DNA of 64,000 bases from Riptortus pedestris (Eukaryota > Arthropoda > Insecta > Hemiptera > Alydidae): assembly GCA_019009955.1 (NCBI GenBank), contig CM032230.1, positions 9,076,001 through 9,140,000 of the forward strand, written 5' to 3'. How positions within the stretch are numbered: position 1 is the first letter of the stretch; each line of letters opens with the position of its first letter. The translations under genes were made by a program, and so were the position numbers. Below, one piece after another: positions 1 to 10,729 of the stretch. Below the pieces are notes generated by a model. The model did no database searches. It had not been told where the DNA came from and saw only the letters and a list, made by a program, of their open reading frames with translations.

Positions 1-479
1 GGGGGGCGTCGAATAAGTTTCAATTAATCTCAAAATAGGAGGAACGTCCAATTTATCTGCAGACTACAAACGACCCATTCCGCTGGAAATAATCCCCCCA
101 TAAAACTTTCAGGGTAAAGACTTTCCCTTTGATTAGATAGTTTTACTTTTTATCAACTAAATTCCGAGGATAAATTTTATTTGTGTTGCTATAAAATAAA
201 AAAATAAATGGTTCCTCGCCTTTTCGCATCACTTAAAGCTATTAACAGTGTTTATGGGCTTTGCAGACATTTCAACAATGCATTGATCGACATAGCAACC
301 AGAAAATGGTGAACGCTACATAGTCGTAGGTTTTATTTATGTATTAATATGCAAATGAAAGGTGATTTCCCATTTAAATTGTAAAATATTATAAAATAAA
401 ATACCAAAAGCTGAAAAGAAACAAAAAAAAAAACAATATTATCTAGTAACATAAGTAGTCTGTCTGGCTACTTAAATTA
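1..479. other. No recognisable feature
   Basis: AT-rich sequence with no open frame of note and no repeat that I could match elsewhere in the window. Confidence 0.5.
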
Positions 480-1020
480 AGCAGATTTTCTACGTGCTGG
501 TATGGTAAACTAGTGACTCATCTCACCACATATTATAAACAGAATACCAGAAACTACGGACTGCTTGCTTAACTTTTATCACGAAAAAATCCATTGAGCA
601 ACGATTGTAGAGCATCAATAGTTTAACGAAATTGGCTCAATAACAAATTTCTATAATACTCATAATGACAAAGATAATTCCCCACATATGCCTGATCCGA
701 TTGTTGCCAATAAATAATATAATATTTAATGTTGACTGAAACGGTTAAATATCGAGTATGGTATTGATCGACTGAATATTTTTGTGACAAGAGCGTAAAA
801 TCTTAATTGGTGATTGTACAACGAATTTGTTTGTATCAACCGTAATAAAACTAATAATAATAACTAATGATAATAACTCATGAAAACAATATTTGGCATT
901 TAAGCTTAGAATAAAAAGGTTCATATTATAACAGCTTATTGTTATTATGAAATGAGTAGGACTGGGGTTTTCATTAGGCTGAAAAATTAAAGGACTTGAT
1001 ATATATTAACGTATTTTTTT
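480..1020 (-). repeat. HINE-related fragment, 'GCTGGTAT' subfamily
   Basis: Begins with AAGCAGATTTTCTACGTGC followed by GGTATGG..CTAGTGA..CTCATCTCACCACATATT. The same order recurs at 8525-8600, 26590-26640, 35390-35450 and 56110-56170. Later it has the shared stretches AGAGCATCAATAGTTTAAC and ATAACAGCTTATTGTTA. The hairpin end and 5' palindrome are missing, so it is a truncated copy. Confidence 0.55.
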
Positions 1021-1162
1021 TTTTGTTTCAGGTATGCATTCCTCTGCAAATCGAATGTCCTTAGTGAATATAAATCAGGTATATATTTAAAAAATCCTTA
1101 GTTTATATTTTGCAATTACTACTTTTGTTTACTCAATAGTTTTAACCCTTGAATGGCAGTGA

Positions 1163-1381
1163 ACGTAAAAATTACGTATGATCTGGTTTGAACTGTTATC
1201 AAAGGGCCGTTAACGACCCCACCAGCTATGAGCCCTCCAGAAAGTTGGGCCTTCACCTCCGCCAAGTGCAGCTAAGTGAACCTTCCCACTCATCCAATAC
1301 TATTTTTTGAAATAAAAACGACACGTAATATTTACGTATCAATACTATTAACCGCAACGTTTTAGCACGTAAAATTTACGT
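1163..1381. repeat. Three ACGTAA-type palindromes in the leader of the piggyBac-like element
   Basis: Near-perfect 15-bp palindromes occur at 1163-1177 (ACGTAAAAATTACGT), 1323-1337 (ACGTAATATTTACGT) and 1367-1381 (ACGTAAAATTTACGT). The last two are followed by ATC-A/G-ATACTA/CTACTA. They lie between the terminal CCC motif and the coding remnant, where piggyBac-like elements often carry subterminal repeats. A role in transposase binding is inference. Confidence 0.5.
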
Positions 1382-1521
1382 ATCGCTACTAATAACTGAT
1401 TTTTATGCTATAACTTAGTTAATATTATTCTCAATTTATTTTCTTCCAATTTATTTTTATATACTAATTTATTTTCTGTTAATGTTTTTAACTTATATTT
1501 TTTAATATAAAAAATACAAAG

Positions 1522-1885
1522 ATGTATAGAAAGAATATAAATGATAATAATAGTCTCTTTATAGTTTCTGAAAAAATGAAGAAAACGTATTTAATGGACG
1601 AAGAAATCAGAAATTTGTTGAAAGAACTCTCCGATGAGTCAGATGGGGAAACTGACAATTATGAAATAAATGGATATGGATACGACAGCGATGATGATCT
1701 GGAGTATTCTTCAAGTGATGAGGAGGTTGAGACTTCGGAAATGATTGCCACATAGAGTGGGCTAGATAGCGATGAGAGTGAGAACATTTTAGAAGACATC
1801 AAGGCAATCGAAGAAAGAGAAGAATCACAGTGGCAAAAAAAAAAAAACCTAAAACCTCTCACCCACACAATATTGACAGACCAAT
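1522..1885 (+). pseudogene. piggyBac-like transposase, N-terminal remnant
   Basis: An ATG at 1522 opens a frame interrupted by TAG at 1753-1755 and continuing in the same frame to about 1885. The product is rich in Asp, Glu and Ser (for example SDESDGETDNYE and YDSDDDLEYSSSDEE), the usual N-terminal acidic region of piggyBac transposases that precedes the DDE/D catalytic domain. A poly-A run near 1836 (QKKKN) precedes loss of the frame. No catalytic domain remains, so the product is certainly inactive. A cellular acidic protein is a less likely alternative because a TTAA/CCC terminus lies 380 bp upstream. Confidence 0.45.
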
Positions 1886-2105
1886 AAACAGTGACAGATG
1901 AAACACAGGTTTAGAGAGAGAGGTATTCGAGAGATTTCCAATGTTGTGCCTCAAATTGAAAACTATAACGTTATTAATCTTTTCGAAAATTTAATTTCTT
2001 ATAAATGTTGTTAAATACATTTTTTCTGTAGTTTTCATATAAAGTGAGATATTTTAATTTTTTAGTTTCTCGCACTTGGAAAAGTCTGTTCCTACTAGTT
2101 ACAAT

Positions 2106-2570
2106 AAGCAAATATATATACATACATATATATACACACATATATGTCTGTTAATGCTCTAGCGGTTTGTTTAATTGTTACGAAACTCGACATTTAAACA
2201 CTTTATGTACAAATAAAGGTCAAGTTCGTTAACTGCTGAAATCAGATGAGTGTGTTTTACACGTTTACAGAGGAGGAATTCGAAATATCTCCGTTATTAT
2301 TATTATTGTATGGAAAAATTGTCCTGGACCAATCATATTGCAGCTCAAATGTTAATATACGTGTTTTTTTTTCACTATCTTGATTATTAACCTACTTATT
2401 ATTATTTTTAACTTTCAGCCTTCAGTAAACCCCCTCTCCTACTAAAGTTATATTAGCAATTAACTGTCATTTAGCACTATTTGAAATTTAAATATAAAAT
2501 ATTGTTCTCATTGAGCTTTTACTTTTTGAGAAAAATTCAATTACGTTATGTGATGACGTTAGTAACCGTC
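2106..2570 (+). repeat. HINE partial copy, 5' block missing
   Basis: Starts in a (TA)/(CA) microsatellite, then follows the family body in forward order: GTCTGTTAATGCTCTAGCGG, an AAGGTCAAGTTCGTTAA-like stretch, AAATATCTCCGTTATTATTA, TTTCAGCCTTCAGTAAACC and AATATTGTTCTCATTGA. It fades before the 3' hairpin. Confidence 0.65.
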
Positions 2571-2880
2571 ATTGTACTTCTTTACAAGAAAATGTTTATT
2601 TGATCTTTACCATTAATCGATATATAACCATTTAATTCAACATTAAAGCCGAAATCGGATTAGAAACAGGGGGGGGAGGCTTAGAAGGGTTACATCTAAA
2701 ATTGAATATATCTTCGTTGTTATAAGTCGTTTCAAAACATCTTATATATTAAGCTGTTAAACTATTGATGCTTCACAATTGTCCTTATTCATTTTGTTGT
2801 TGCTTAAATATTATGTAAATTAATCGCACTTTGTTGCACAGTTAACAAGCACCTACCTCTACTCCTCGATTTTTTACATC
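2571..2880 (+). repeat. Second HINE body fragment in tandem
   Basis: Repeats the body order in degraded form: GCCGAAATCGGATTAG, a GGGGGGG run (about 2670), then ATATCTTCGTTGTTATAAG. It directly follows the previous fragment, so the body is partly duplicated. Confidence 0.4.
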
Positions 2881-2910
2881 GATATTGGAAATATAAGGCG
2901 AGAACAGATT

Positions 2911-3837
2911 AAAAGTCCGTCACGCAGGGGCTGCGTAAACTAAGCAGATTTCCCTCTTGAAGTTTAGTAATAGATAAATATACATACTGCTAACACAACA
3001 CCGTGAATAAATACAAACGGAAATAAGAAATGTTTCATCCAATTTCAATAGCCTGCCGACAGGAAGCGTTAGGTTAGAAATGTAAACAAACGGGTCCCGC
3101 CTCACACCGGAAAGAAAAACAATTACTGAAATATATCAGAATATAACACATTAATTTTATTGAGAACTATTTACTATATCTACTAGTGTAATTAATAATG
3201 AGTCAGAATAATTGTTATCTCAATCAATAAAATTTTAGTAGTCCAAAACTTTAAGATGGGGGGGGGGAGTCACCAGTGCATATTTGCATGTATCTCGTAT
3301 AATAAAGGTCTCTTGAATACAATTTTTGGTATTTAAACTTCCAATAATGTGATTTATTATGTATCAGAGTATTGTTTACGTAACATGAGTAGAAGTGGCG
3401 GTTTGGTGAAAACTGAAAAATGCAAATATCTCGGTTAATATTCAAGATAGAGAATAAATGTATATAACAATATTTATAGTAAATTTAATTTGTAATAAGA
3501 TTGGTTCTATACAATTTTTTGGTCCGAATTAAAGTAAAGGAGATATTTCAAATTTTCAAAATTCTCCCCTCTAAACCCAGGTCCAATTTCAGCCGTTAAC
3601 GAACTTGATCTTTCTTTTTACATAAAACGCTTAAATATGAAGTTTGGTAAGGATTAAACAAAAATTGCGACCGCTAGAGCGGTAACAGACAAATATATAT
3701 ATATATATATACAGTTTTGAACGGACCTCATTTTCGTCATCTACTAGGTAGGATCGATGGACATTTGAAGAAAAATGTCGAAAATTCCGTCATGAGTACA
3801 ACCTCAATAGCTGATTTCCCTTAAGGGAAATCTGCTA
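2911..3837 (-). mobile_element. HINE, complete copy
   Basis: The left edge AAAAGTCCGTCACGCAGGGG contains the 3' hairpin ACGCAGGGGCTGCGT. The inverted GCAGATTTCCC follows, then the body with a G run (3257-3267), a short TA array (3697-3711) and the 5' block. The right edge is the palindrome GATTTCCCTTAAGGGAAATC ending CTGCTA at 3837. No rolling-circle Rep/helicase is encoded, so it is non-autonomous. Confidence 0.85.
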
Positions 3838-4809
3838 ATAGTGTGTCACACCAGATCGTGGAAAATCAGCTTAGTTAACGCAGCCCATACGTGAAGGGCT
3901 TTTTTATGAGACCTTTGGTTATTATGGGCTAGAGTGTAGCTTCCGCAATCACAAGTGAGTGAGTGAGAACAGTAGCATACTTTAGTAATAAGTCATCTGA
4001 AGAATAACAGAAAAAGAGACTAAAACGACAAGCAAACCGTATTGAAGAGCACGTACTCATGTTGTTTTTTTCCTCGTTCCTTTTCGCCAGGTTCCCATGG
4101 TGAGGCGTGTCCGTTTCAAGTAAGAAGCTGGAAGACAGGGCATTAGTATTCAGCTGATGACTGTACCGGAAACCCCCCGAAACGTCGCCGATCGGAGGCG
4201 GAAGTCACGACTCAGCCGACTATTGTACACGACTGAGGCCTATCGCTTCCAAGACTATTCCGTTTTACGATTCGCCCTCCTCCAGGTGCAAGGCCCTGTC
4301 TATCGCACGTGGATCACCTACGGCGAGCAGCGATTAACAGTCGTAATCTATAATGAGCCTCCAGGTTCGGAATACGAATCAGCGGGATTACAATGCAACA
4401 GTAGTCGGCTGCATATGGTCAACCTACTTGGACCACACGCAGAAACCTACAGCTCCGTTATCTGTCATAATATACGTTTACAATTCTCCAGGCTGTAGAA
4501 AGATATACAGAAAATTTGACTGTAAAATCGCCGCTACTCCAAGACTCTCTAGAATAAATATTTTAGACAGTTAATACAAGCAGATTCAGTATATTGGGGT
4601 GATGCGAAATTAATGCAGGTTTCCTCCATTGCAATATCTTAATACCATTTCTGTAAACAAAGCTAATCCTAATATTCATTCCTTATATAGTATAATAAAA
4701 CTCATCTAATGCCCTCTCTTTCACAGTGAATTTAATTTTCGACAAATTTATTTTCGCAAAAAGCTCTTAATATTAATAAAGTGTGTGGTCAGTGCACTAT
4801 TAAATAATG
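3838..4809. other. Unassigned stretch with one open frame (4157-4498, +)
   Basis: An HINE-like hairpin relic (TTAACGCAGCCCATACGTG) lies at 3877-3895. The 113-codon frame at 4157-4498 starts MTVPETPRNVADRRRKSRLS. It contains no domain, signal or repeat that I recognise and has no supporting neighbour. It may be chance or the tail of an unknown transposon. From 4500 to 4809 I see nothing. Confidence 0.25.
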
Positions 4810-5375
4810 AACGGTGCAGCGCTGGATCCTGAAGTTTGGCCATGGAGATCTTGAATTTGAAGACAAGGAAGGTCATGGCCGTCATTCTTCAGTTGAAGAA
4901 AACCAGCTGTGTGGTCAATAGTGGAAAGACGATCCAACCAAAAAAAAAAAAACAACAAAGAAATAGCGGTAGAACTCGGCCTGAACCAGCCTCCGCCATA
5001 TGCAACTTGGAGGCAATGGGTAAGTTAGAAAACTAGACCAAGTGGGTGCTACACCAATCAAACAACTACAACATAATCGCCACTTTGAAATATATTCCAT
5101 GATTTTGCCACATCACAAAAATGATCCATTACTCAATGAAAAATGGATCTTGTATGATATAAGAAGGCATTATAGACAATGGCTGTGCAAGGATGTACAA
5201 CCAAAACATTTCCCAAAGACCAACCTGTACCAAAACAAATATGGTCATAGCATGGCGGAATATTGGCGGTGTTATCCACTACTGCTTTTTTAATAGAGGC
5301 AAGACTATAACTGACGACAAATACTGCCAATTGATGATATCCGAAGTTGCAGCTTTATTGGCAAAAATTGTTTAA
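4810..5375 (+). pseudogene. mariner transposase pseudogene
   Basis: Conceptual translation across several frames gives a mariner-family (Tc1/mariner, DD34D) series in the right order: HGDLEFEDKEGHGR..SVEENQL (linker after the helix-turn-helix), ICNLEAMGK, then at 5042-5293 HFEIYSMILPHHKNDPLL, NEKWILYD, QWLCKDVQPKHFPKTNLYQ, then GGVIHYCFFNRGKTITDDKYC. The first catalytic block is damaged: the family's D-E-K-W reads N-E-K-W, preceded by an internal deletion. The frame needs at least three shifts, and the C-terminal catalytic aspartates are missing. The intact enzyme cuts and pastes DNA at TA sites; this copy cannot. I did not find its TIRs. Confidence 0.8.
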
Positions 5376-5384
5376 TCGGAAGAG

Positions 5385-5575
5385 GCCGATCTTTACCTTT
5401 GTATTAAATGTTTAAATATCGATGTTGGTGACGATCAAACGAAAATTGCCGCAACTGCCAAGTAAAGAAATAATTTTAAATTTATCTAATTTTCGTAATT
5501 TTCTAGGTGCCATGGATATTTGTGGAACATTTTTTTGAAAATCGCGTCATGAGAACAACGTCAATATCTGCCAAG
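5385..5575 (-). repeat. HINE fragment beside the mariner relic
   Basis: Carries ATGTTTAAATATCGATG, GACGATCAAACGAAAATTGC, ATTTTCGTAATTTTCTAGG and GCGTCATGAGAACAACGTC, the order of the 5' half of a minus-strand copy. The TA array and the palindrome are missing. Confidence 0.55.
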
Positions 5576-6230
5576 ACAAACCAACGAGAGCGATGAAACT
5601 AAAGGATATCTAATAGAGACAATACAAGGTAAACGGTTCAAAGACCAAAGTGTCTCAGTCCCGAACGCATGCAAAAGCGTTCAATAGAACCGCTTCTAAC
5701 ACCAAGTATAATATTTGCAGAGAGCTCAACCTCGCTAGCGGAGTTAAATGGCGGGTGAAGTTAATTTTGACTGTCTTGACTGAAGGCTTATTGCTCCAAC
5801 AGTTTAGGATTTACAGTTCAATTTAGGCTTTCGAAGGAGCCTCCCCTTTCCACCCCACCCCGCCCCCAAACAAACTCAACCGACAGAGAAAGTCTTTTAA
5901 AATGAACATTTAAAACACGTGCTCTCCCCTCTTGGCCATAATGTACAGTGAAACGGGCAAGTAATTTTTCTTCCTCTTCCTTTACTAGCCCGCGTTCATT
6001 TGAATAACTTCCTTTTCTTGTTTCGTTTATTAAAATGATCCGGTTAATAACGCCATACTTTTTTTTTAAGGTGGAAAACTTTCTTTTCCGATGTTGTTCT
6101 TGGAAAGGGAATACCTTACTCTGAAAGTATAATATCGGTATTTTTCTGACCAACTAAAAAGGAAAAATATTCTACAGTCGAGGGTTATATTCTCCCTAGA
6201 GCTTAGAAACAAAATGTTTTGTCATTCTAA
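5576..6230. other. No recognisable feature
   Basis: The 111-codon minus-strand open frame at 5818-6153 has no ATG at its start and no recognisable motif. I treat it as chance. Confidence 0.4.
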
Positions 6231-6239
6231 AAATTGAAT

Positions 6240-6860
6240 GAGCCTGGGATACTAAGCTTTGGGAGAAACAAGAGTGTTGCATGGTCTCCAAAGAATTCTA
6301 CCCACCACAACACTTAATTTGAGAATATGTGGTATGGAATCCCAAGATGGGCTTATGCCATACTTAGGTTTTCATTGTAAGTGGCATAGTATCCCAAGAA
6401 TTCCACTCACCACCAACACTTATCTGTTCACAGGAGTACATAAGGTACGGAATCTCTAGATTGGTATAAGCCTGCCACACTTAGGTTTTAATACGATGAT
6501 AAGTGGCATGGCTTCACAAAGAATTTCACGCACCAGCAACACTTATCTGTTCACTGGAGAACATATGGAATCCCAAGACTGGCACAAGCTTGCCAGAAGT
6601 TATATACATAACATCCTAAGAATCCACGCTCTTGCTACACTTATTTGACCACTGGATAAATATTGTATGGAATCCAAAGATTGGCATGAGCCTACCACAC
6701 ATAGGTTTCAATTGGATGATAATGTGGTATGACATACTAAGAATTTCACGAGCCTGCCCCATTTCCTGCCAGCTTTTCATTGGATGATATGTGGTACATC
6801 ATCCTATGAATTCCAAGCACCACCCACACTTCTTTTCAGTATACAGCATTTGGTGTGGAA
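6240..6860 (+). repeat. Degenerate minisatellite, unit about 100-123 bp
   Basis: Five to six diverged units share GTGGTATGGAATCCCAAGA, the order 'GATTGGCATAAGCCTGCCACACTTAGG', split here as GGCATAAGCCTGCC and CACACTTAGGTTT, then AAGAATTCCACTCACCA and CAACACTTATCTGTTCAC. The last motif starts at 6415 and 6538, giving a 123-bp period there. The other units are shorter. No coding frame survives. Confidence 0.75.
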
Positions 6861-6886
6861 TTTCAAGACTGATATAAACCTACCAT

Positions 6887-6990
6887 TTCCTGGAATCAAT
6901 GACATTACCCAAAATTTAAAATATAGGAGACGATTCTTACTGCTTCACAGTTTTGAAGTGGCGATGAAATTTTCTTTAACCCTGGAAATC
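6887..6990 (+). repeat. Dispersed repeat, partner at 10556-10655
   Basis: Shares GGAATMAATGA, TTCTTACTGCTTCACAGTT, TGAAGTG and GAAATTTTCTTTAA.CCTGGA with 10556-10655 in the same order and orientation. The family is unknown. Confidence 0.6.
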
Positions 6991-6999
6991 AACCCTGTA

Positions 7000-8390
7000 C
7001 ACATTTTCAAACCCATTCGTGTTTTAAAAATGCTTTAGTTATTAAGCTGATGTTTAAATTTAATTGCTGTTCCCATGAGACATTGAATATTTGTTATAAT
7101 TCCAATATTTGGTGAGATGAGGTTACAATTATGCTTTAAGAGCACGTGGGAAATCTGACTTCTTCTCATTCGCTTGTGGGCATCGATGGAATTATGTATT
7201 TCGATGTGTGTGGCGAATGATACGAGTTGGCTGTTCGTGTGATCGACTATTAACATAAAACCGTTTATGATCCTTTACGAAGCATTAACAGCATTGACGA
7301 GCATTAATAGCTAACTCGAGCTGACGACGCCGGTTAGCCTCGCTGCTAGCGACTCATCGCATTATCTTCACGTCGCCCTATTAGATTATATGACGATTTG
7401 ACGCGGCGTGGAGAGAGAGGCTACGAAGGGCAAAGCCGGAGAGACACGATCTAACCACCAACACGACCGCTTTAGAATATCCACTGTCAAACCCATAACC
7501 CTGGAGGGGACGACTTGCCCGATTCGGAGTTGCTGACAAATCTGTAAGTTTAATGGGGTCCCACGCACACGCACGCATATGCTCAACACACACGCACGTA
7601 TCCTTCACGGTGAGGTATAGACCCGGTGGGTTGAGAAGTGTTTCAGCTCGGCAAACAAGTATAACTTTGGAATCAGATGTTCCGTAAGTTGGCGAGGTTC
7701 AACCCCCGCCTTGTCAGTTCTCTCCCTTACATTTTCTACAGTTAACTCCGTATTTACTTAGATATCTTGAGGTGTTTCCCTTATATACAGGCTGTATACT
7801 CTCCTTTGCCCCAGACTCCAAGCATTAATCTTATTTCCGCTCCTCGATTTTAAAGTAAAACATCAAATATTAGATTATAACGTAGTATTTTTCAGAACGA
7901 CAGTTCTCCTACACAGATGTAATGACAAAAATAATACCGTCACTGTGAATTATGGGAAGGGTAATGATGAATAAAGTCAACAACTTTTAATTGTCCATCT
8001 ATTTGCAGACAAAATAGACGGGAAGAAATCGTAGTCACACGGCTAAGAATTACTGAAGCATTACATAAACTATGGAGTTTAACTATGAGCCAGGCTTTTG
8101 TGAAGTGCCTTTTACGACCCTTCTTAGCCATGAAAATAGCTGGCCTCCTTTGGCCGGTGTGTTGTGAGACAAAGAGCTTCCAGAAAGAAGAATAGCCATA
8201 AAGCAAGGCCTAACTACCGGCAGACGGACTGCCATAAACAGGCCAGTCTGCTGTCTAACTCTTGGCTAAATGATTTTGATGACTATTTTACGGCCTGTTC
8301 CTAGGAGTGATTAAAAGCAAATTGTTATTTACGACTCTAGGTTCTCGATACGTAGCGACCATTAGTGTTTTTATTGCGAAAACTAAGGCG
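7000..8390. other. No recognisable feature
   Basis: Mixed-composition DNA without a supported gene. Short open frames at 7381-7608 (-) and 7940-8206 (-) show no motif. I see no repeat shared with the rest of the window. Confidence 0.4.
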
Positions 8391-8394
8391 TGGA

Positions 8395-8513
8395 TACTAT
8401 TCCCCAGAGTTTCCAAGTTCTGATTATCATCAAGCAAGATGTGAGTTCGATTCTCTCTTATTTATGGAAGAACTCATTAAATGAATTCCTTAGTCCCACC
8501 CTGGCTAGAAAAG
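8395..8513 (+). repeat. tRNA-derived SINE, diverged copy
   Basis: Contains the box-B-like GAGTTCGATTCTC, the body CATTAAATGAATTCCTTAG and TCCCACCCTGGCTAGAAAA of the SINE described at 15933-16158. Its 3' part is replaced by an HINE end starting at about 8510. Confidence 0.55.
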
Positions 8514-8696
8514 TCCATCGCGCATGAGCTGCGTAAACTTTGTATACTTCCCAAGTGCTGGTATGGCTCACTAGTAATGCCATCATCCACTCTTTCTCCT
8601 CCTTAAATTCACTACTTTTAAGTAAAATTTCGATGAGTAGTGATGAGGGTTTATTGAAGGCTGAAAAGAAGAAATTACTTATAATTCGCTTAATAG
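8510..8696 (-). mobile_element. HINE ('GCTGGTAT' subfamily), left part
   Basis: AAAAGTCCATCGCGCATGAG is a mutated 3' end. It is followed by CTGCGTAAACT, CCCAAGTGCTGGTATGGC, TTTATTGAAGGCTGAAAAG and AATTCGCTTAATA. The copy is interrupted at 8697 by the LTR and resumes at 9686. Confidence 0.6.
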
Positions 8697-8832
8697 TGTT
8701 GCCAACTGTGAAACTAAACTGAGTTAATCACATATTTAAGAAGTACGAAGTAGATCAAATGAGCCGACAGATAGTCTAGATCGTCTCGGCGTCCGTCCCT
8801 GGACAGGTCTGCTTCGATGTAATCCGACGAGC

Positions 8833-8839
8833 TATAAAG
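8833..8839 (+). promoter_or_regulatory. TATA box of the LTR promoter
   Basis: GCTATAAAGGG lies within the LTR, about 30-60 bp upstream of the CAGTGC-rich leader. This fits an RNA polymerase II start near 8860-8870. Confidence 0.5.
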
Positions 8840-9172
8840 GGACCCAGCCCGCACAGAGAGATTAGTATTTCCCAGCTCTCTTCAAGTGATCTACAGTGCG
8901 TTCAGTGCAGCTTTAGTGAACAGTGCGTTTTAGTTGCAGTGCGGTAAAGTGTTCTATGTAAAGAACAGTATAGTGCCGTGTTTAACTAAAGGACAGTGCA
9001 GTGCCGTGTTTTTGTGAACATCAGTGATCGTGAGTGAGTTATTGGACTGTGCAATAATAAGAACAGTGAAGCTATCAGTGTATGCTGTGAGTAGTAGTTA
9101 AGAATAATTAACCAAGTGTGTACTGCCTGAAAATAAATTGTGCAGTGATAAAAACTCTAAGCTTGTGTGCGT

Positions 9173-9622
9173 TTAACCCTTAATTGGCCAAAGTGTCTTT
9201 AAAGACACCGTTCATATTTTAAGGCTCTGTTTTTCTGAATGAATGGAAGGTTTAATGATATTTTTGACGGATTTATATTTTGTTTACAATGAACTTATTT
9301 TTTATTTACAACACGTTTCTTTTATTGCATAATAAATTATTTAATTACATTTTTAGAAACTGTGTCAGTTTATTAACATAACTTACAGACACCTCATTGA
9401 TTTACTGCAATTGGCCAGAGTGTACTTAAAGACACCACTGAGGTTTTAGGGTAACTGGCCAAAAAAGTGTACTTAAAGACACCATGTAATATTTTTGTTC
9501 AGAAAAAAAAATTAAGTAAAACCTTATATATTCTATTTATTAGGAACGCAAAAAATGAGTTCTTAAGACTTTTTTTCATTTCAAGTTTTTTTTTTTTGAG
9601 TTTCTGGCCAATTAAGGGTTAA
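9173..9622. mobile_element. piggyBac-type MITE (442 bp) with TTAA duplication
   Basis: TTAA (9173-9176) then CCCTTAATTGGCCA. The right end is TGGCCAATTAAGGG then TTAA (9619-9622). Inside are three more copies of the motif TGGCCA..GTGTCTTTAAAGACACC or its GTACTTAAAGACACC variant (9187-9211, 9413-9433, 9459-9482). The related LTR at 58925-59200 has an unoccupied GTTTAATTT at the same place, confirming insertion. No transposase ORF is present. Confidence 0.9.
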
Positions 9623-9685
9623 TTTTGCAATCCAAAAGAGCTCTAATGAACAACGTTTATTACTGATTTTGTAATAAATGTAACA

Positions 9686-9800
9686 ATATTATACAGCATC
9701 AATAGTTAACAAGTTTAATTCAAAAGCATTTTTTGTTCCACATCGGACTAAGGTATAAAACAGATAAACATTCTCGAGTTAAAATCTTGCAGTACTAATG
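9686..9800 (-). mobile_element. HINE, right part after the LTR
   Basis: Continues the copy at 8510-8696 with ATACAGCATCAATAGTTAAC, then loses similarity before the SINE at 9801. Confidence 0.4.
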
Positions 9801-9955
9801 CCAATTAAGGACGAGTTATATTCAGGTAACCACCGTTTTTTTTCCAGCAGGGTGGGACTAGGCTTTTCAAAATAAATAGATTCCTATAGCTCAGGTGAGA
9901 AACGAACTCAATACTCTACTCTTACCAAGTTACTGGCATAGCCAACCTGAGCCCT
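9801..9955 (-). repeat. tRNA-derived SINE copy
   Basis: Reads as the reverse complement of the SINE: ..CAGGTAACCACC, CAGGGTGGGACTA, GAGAAACGAACTCAATACTC (box B region), GGCATAGCCAACCTGAGCCC (box A end). Confidence 0.7.
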
Positions 9956-10074
9956 CAAAATTTATATTAAAAAAGTTTAACCTAATATGTTCCCTTGAGA
10001 ACGTATGCTGGGAATAAAGTAGTACTTGAATACTATAAAAAGTATAAAAAAAAAAAATAATTCAAGAAGGATCT

Positions 10075-10164
10075 CCTAGAAAAATCAATGGATATTCGAA
10101 GAGATTTCCAAACTTTTGTCAGTATTAAAACCTTTATAGTCGTCTCCGTTAAAGGAAATCTGCT
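10075..10164 (-). repeat. HINE 5'-end fragment
   Basis: AATGGATATTCGAAGA, CCAAACTTTTGTCAGTA and GTTAAAGGAAATCTGCTA correspond to the 5' block and palindrome of a minus-strand copy. Confidence 0.55.
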
Positions 10165-10555
10165 ATATGCCTAAATTACTTTATACGACAGAATTTCCCC
10201 AATCCATTTTGTATTTTCATTTTCAATGAATGATGCCAAAACATTTGAATTTTTTTTTTTGTAGTATCTTTTGGCGTTTTAACAATATTCAGTCAGAACC
10301 CCTATGTTTAGAGGTGATTTTAGCCCTTCAAATCGTAGTTCCACACGTACAAAAAATATTTTTGTGCTACTAATGAACTACTTAATTTGCACAAAAATTT
10401 TCAGAATTTTTCGGTTCCCTAAACTACTCTGTCAGTTTCTCGAGTTGAATCTCTTTTATCTTGTCGAGAAGCAATTATAATCAGAAAATCGACAATTATG
10501 ACAATGTGCTACACTTGCAACCCACCGATATGACAAAAATGTATCCATTTTTGCT

Positions 10556-10655
10556 GGAATAAATGATGTTTCTCAGATTCCAATATACATGAGAAAATTC
10601 TTACTGCTTCACAGTTATGAAGTGAAGGAGAAATTTTCTTTAATCCTGGATAACA
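10556..10655 (+). repeat. Dispersed repeat, partner of 6887-6990
   Basis: See 6887-6990. The adjoining CAATGAATGATGCCA.AACAT at about 10223 recurs at about 10915, so this area carries at least two small direct repeats. Confidence 0.55.
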
Positions 10656-10729
10656 TTATTTCCGTGTTAGTATTAAGGTAATGGGTAAATTTAAATGTAT
10701 TTCACATGGACGATTAAACTTTTATTGTA

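Larger units (their letters stand above)
1142..2000 (+). mobile_element. Decayed piggyBac-superfamily element
   Basis: Starts at a TTAA (1142-1145) followed by CCCTTGAATGGCAG, the CCC-start at TTAA typical of piggyBac-superfamily termini. The coding remnant at 1522-1885 has the acidic N-terminus usual for piggyBac transposases. A later stretch (about 1945-2000) reads VPQIENYNVINLFENLISYK, resembling the start of the DDE domain region. I found no matching right TIR, so the element is truncated or its end has decayed. Confidence 0.5.
8697..9685 (+). mobile_element. Solo LTR, TGTT...AACA, containing a piggyBac MITE
   Basis: Starts TGTTGCCAACTG and ends TGTAACA. It interrupts an HINE copy that continues on both sides (CGCTTAATAG before, ATATTATACAGCATCAATAG after), with a probable 4-bp duplication (ATAG/ATAT). 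It has a TATA box at 8833, repeated CAGTGC/GTGAACAGTGCG stretches at 8890-9020, and AATAAA signals near 9131 and 9673. Without the MITE (9173-9622) it is about 540 bp. No internal coding region remains. A 4-bp duplication with TG..CA ends suits Ty3/gypsy-type LTRs. A homologous segment lies at 58925-59200 on the minus strand. Confidence 0.65.
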
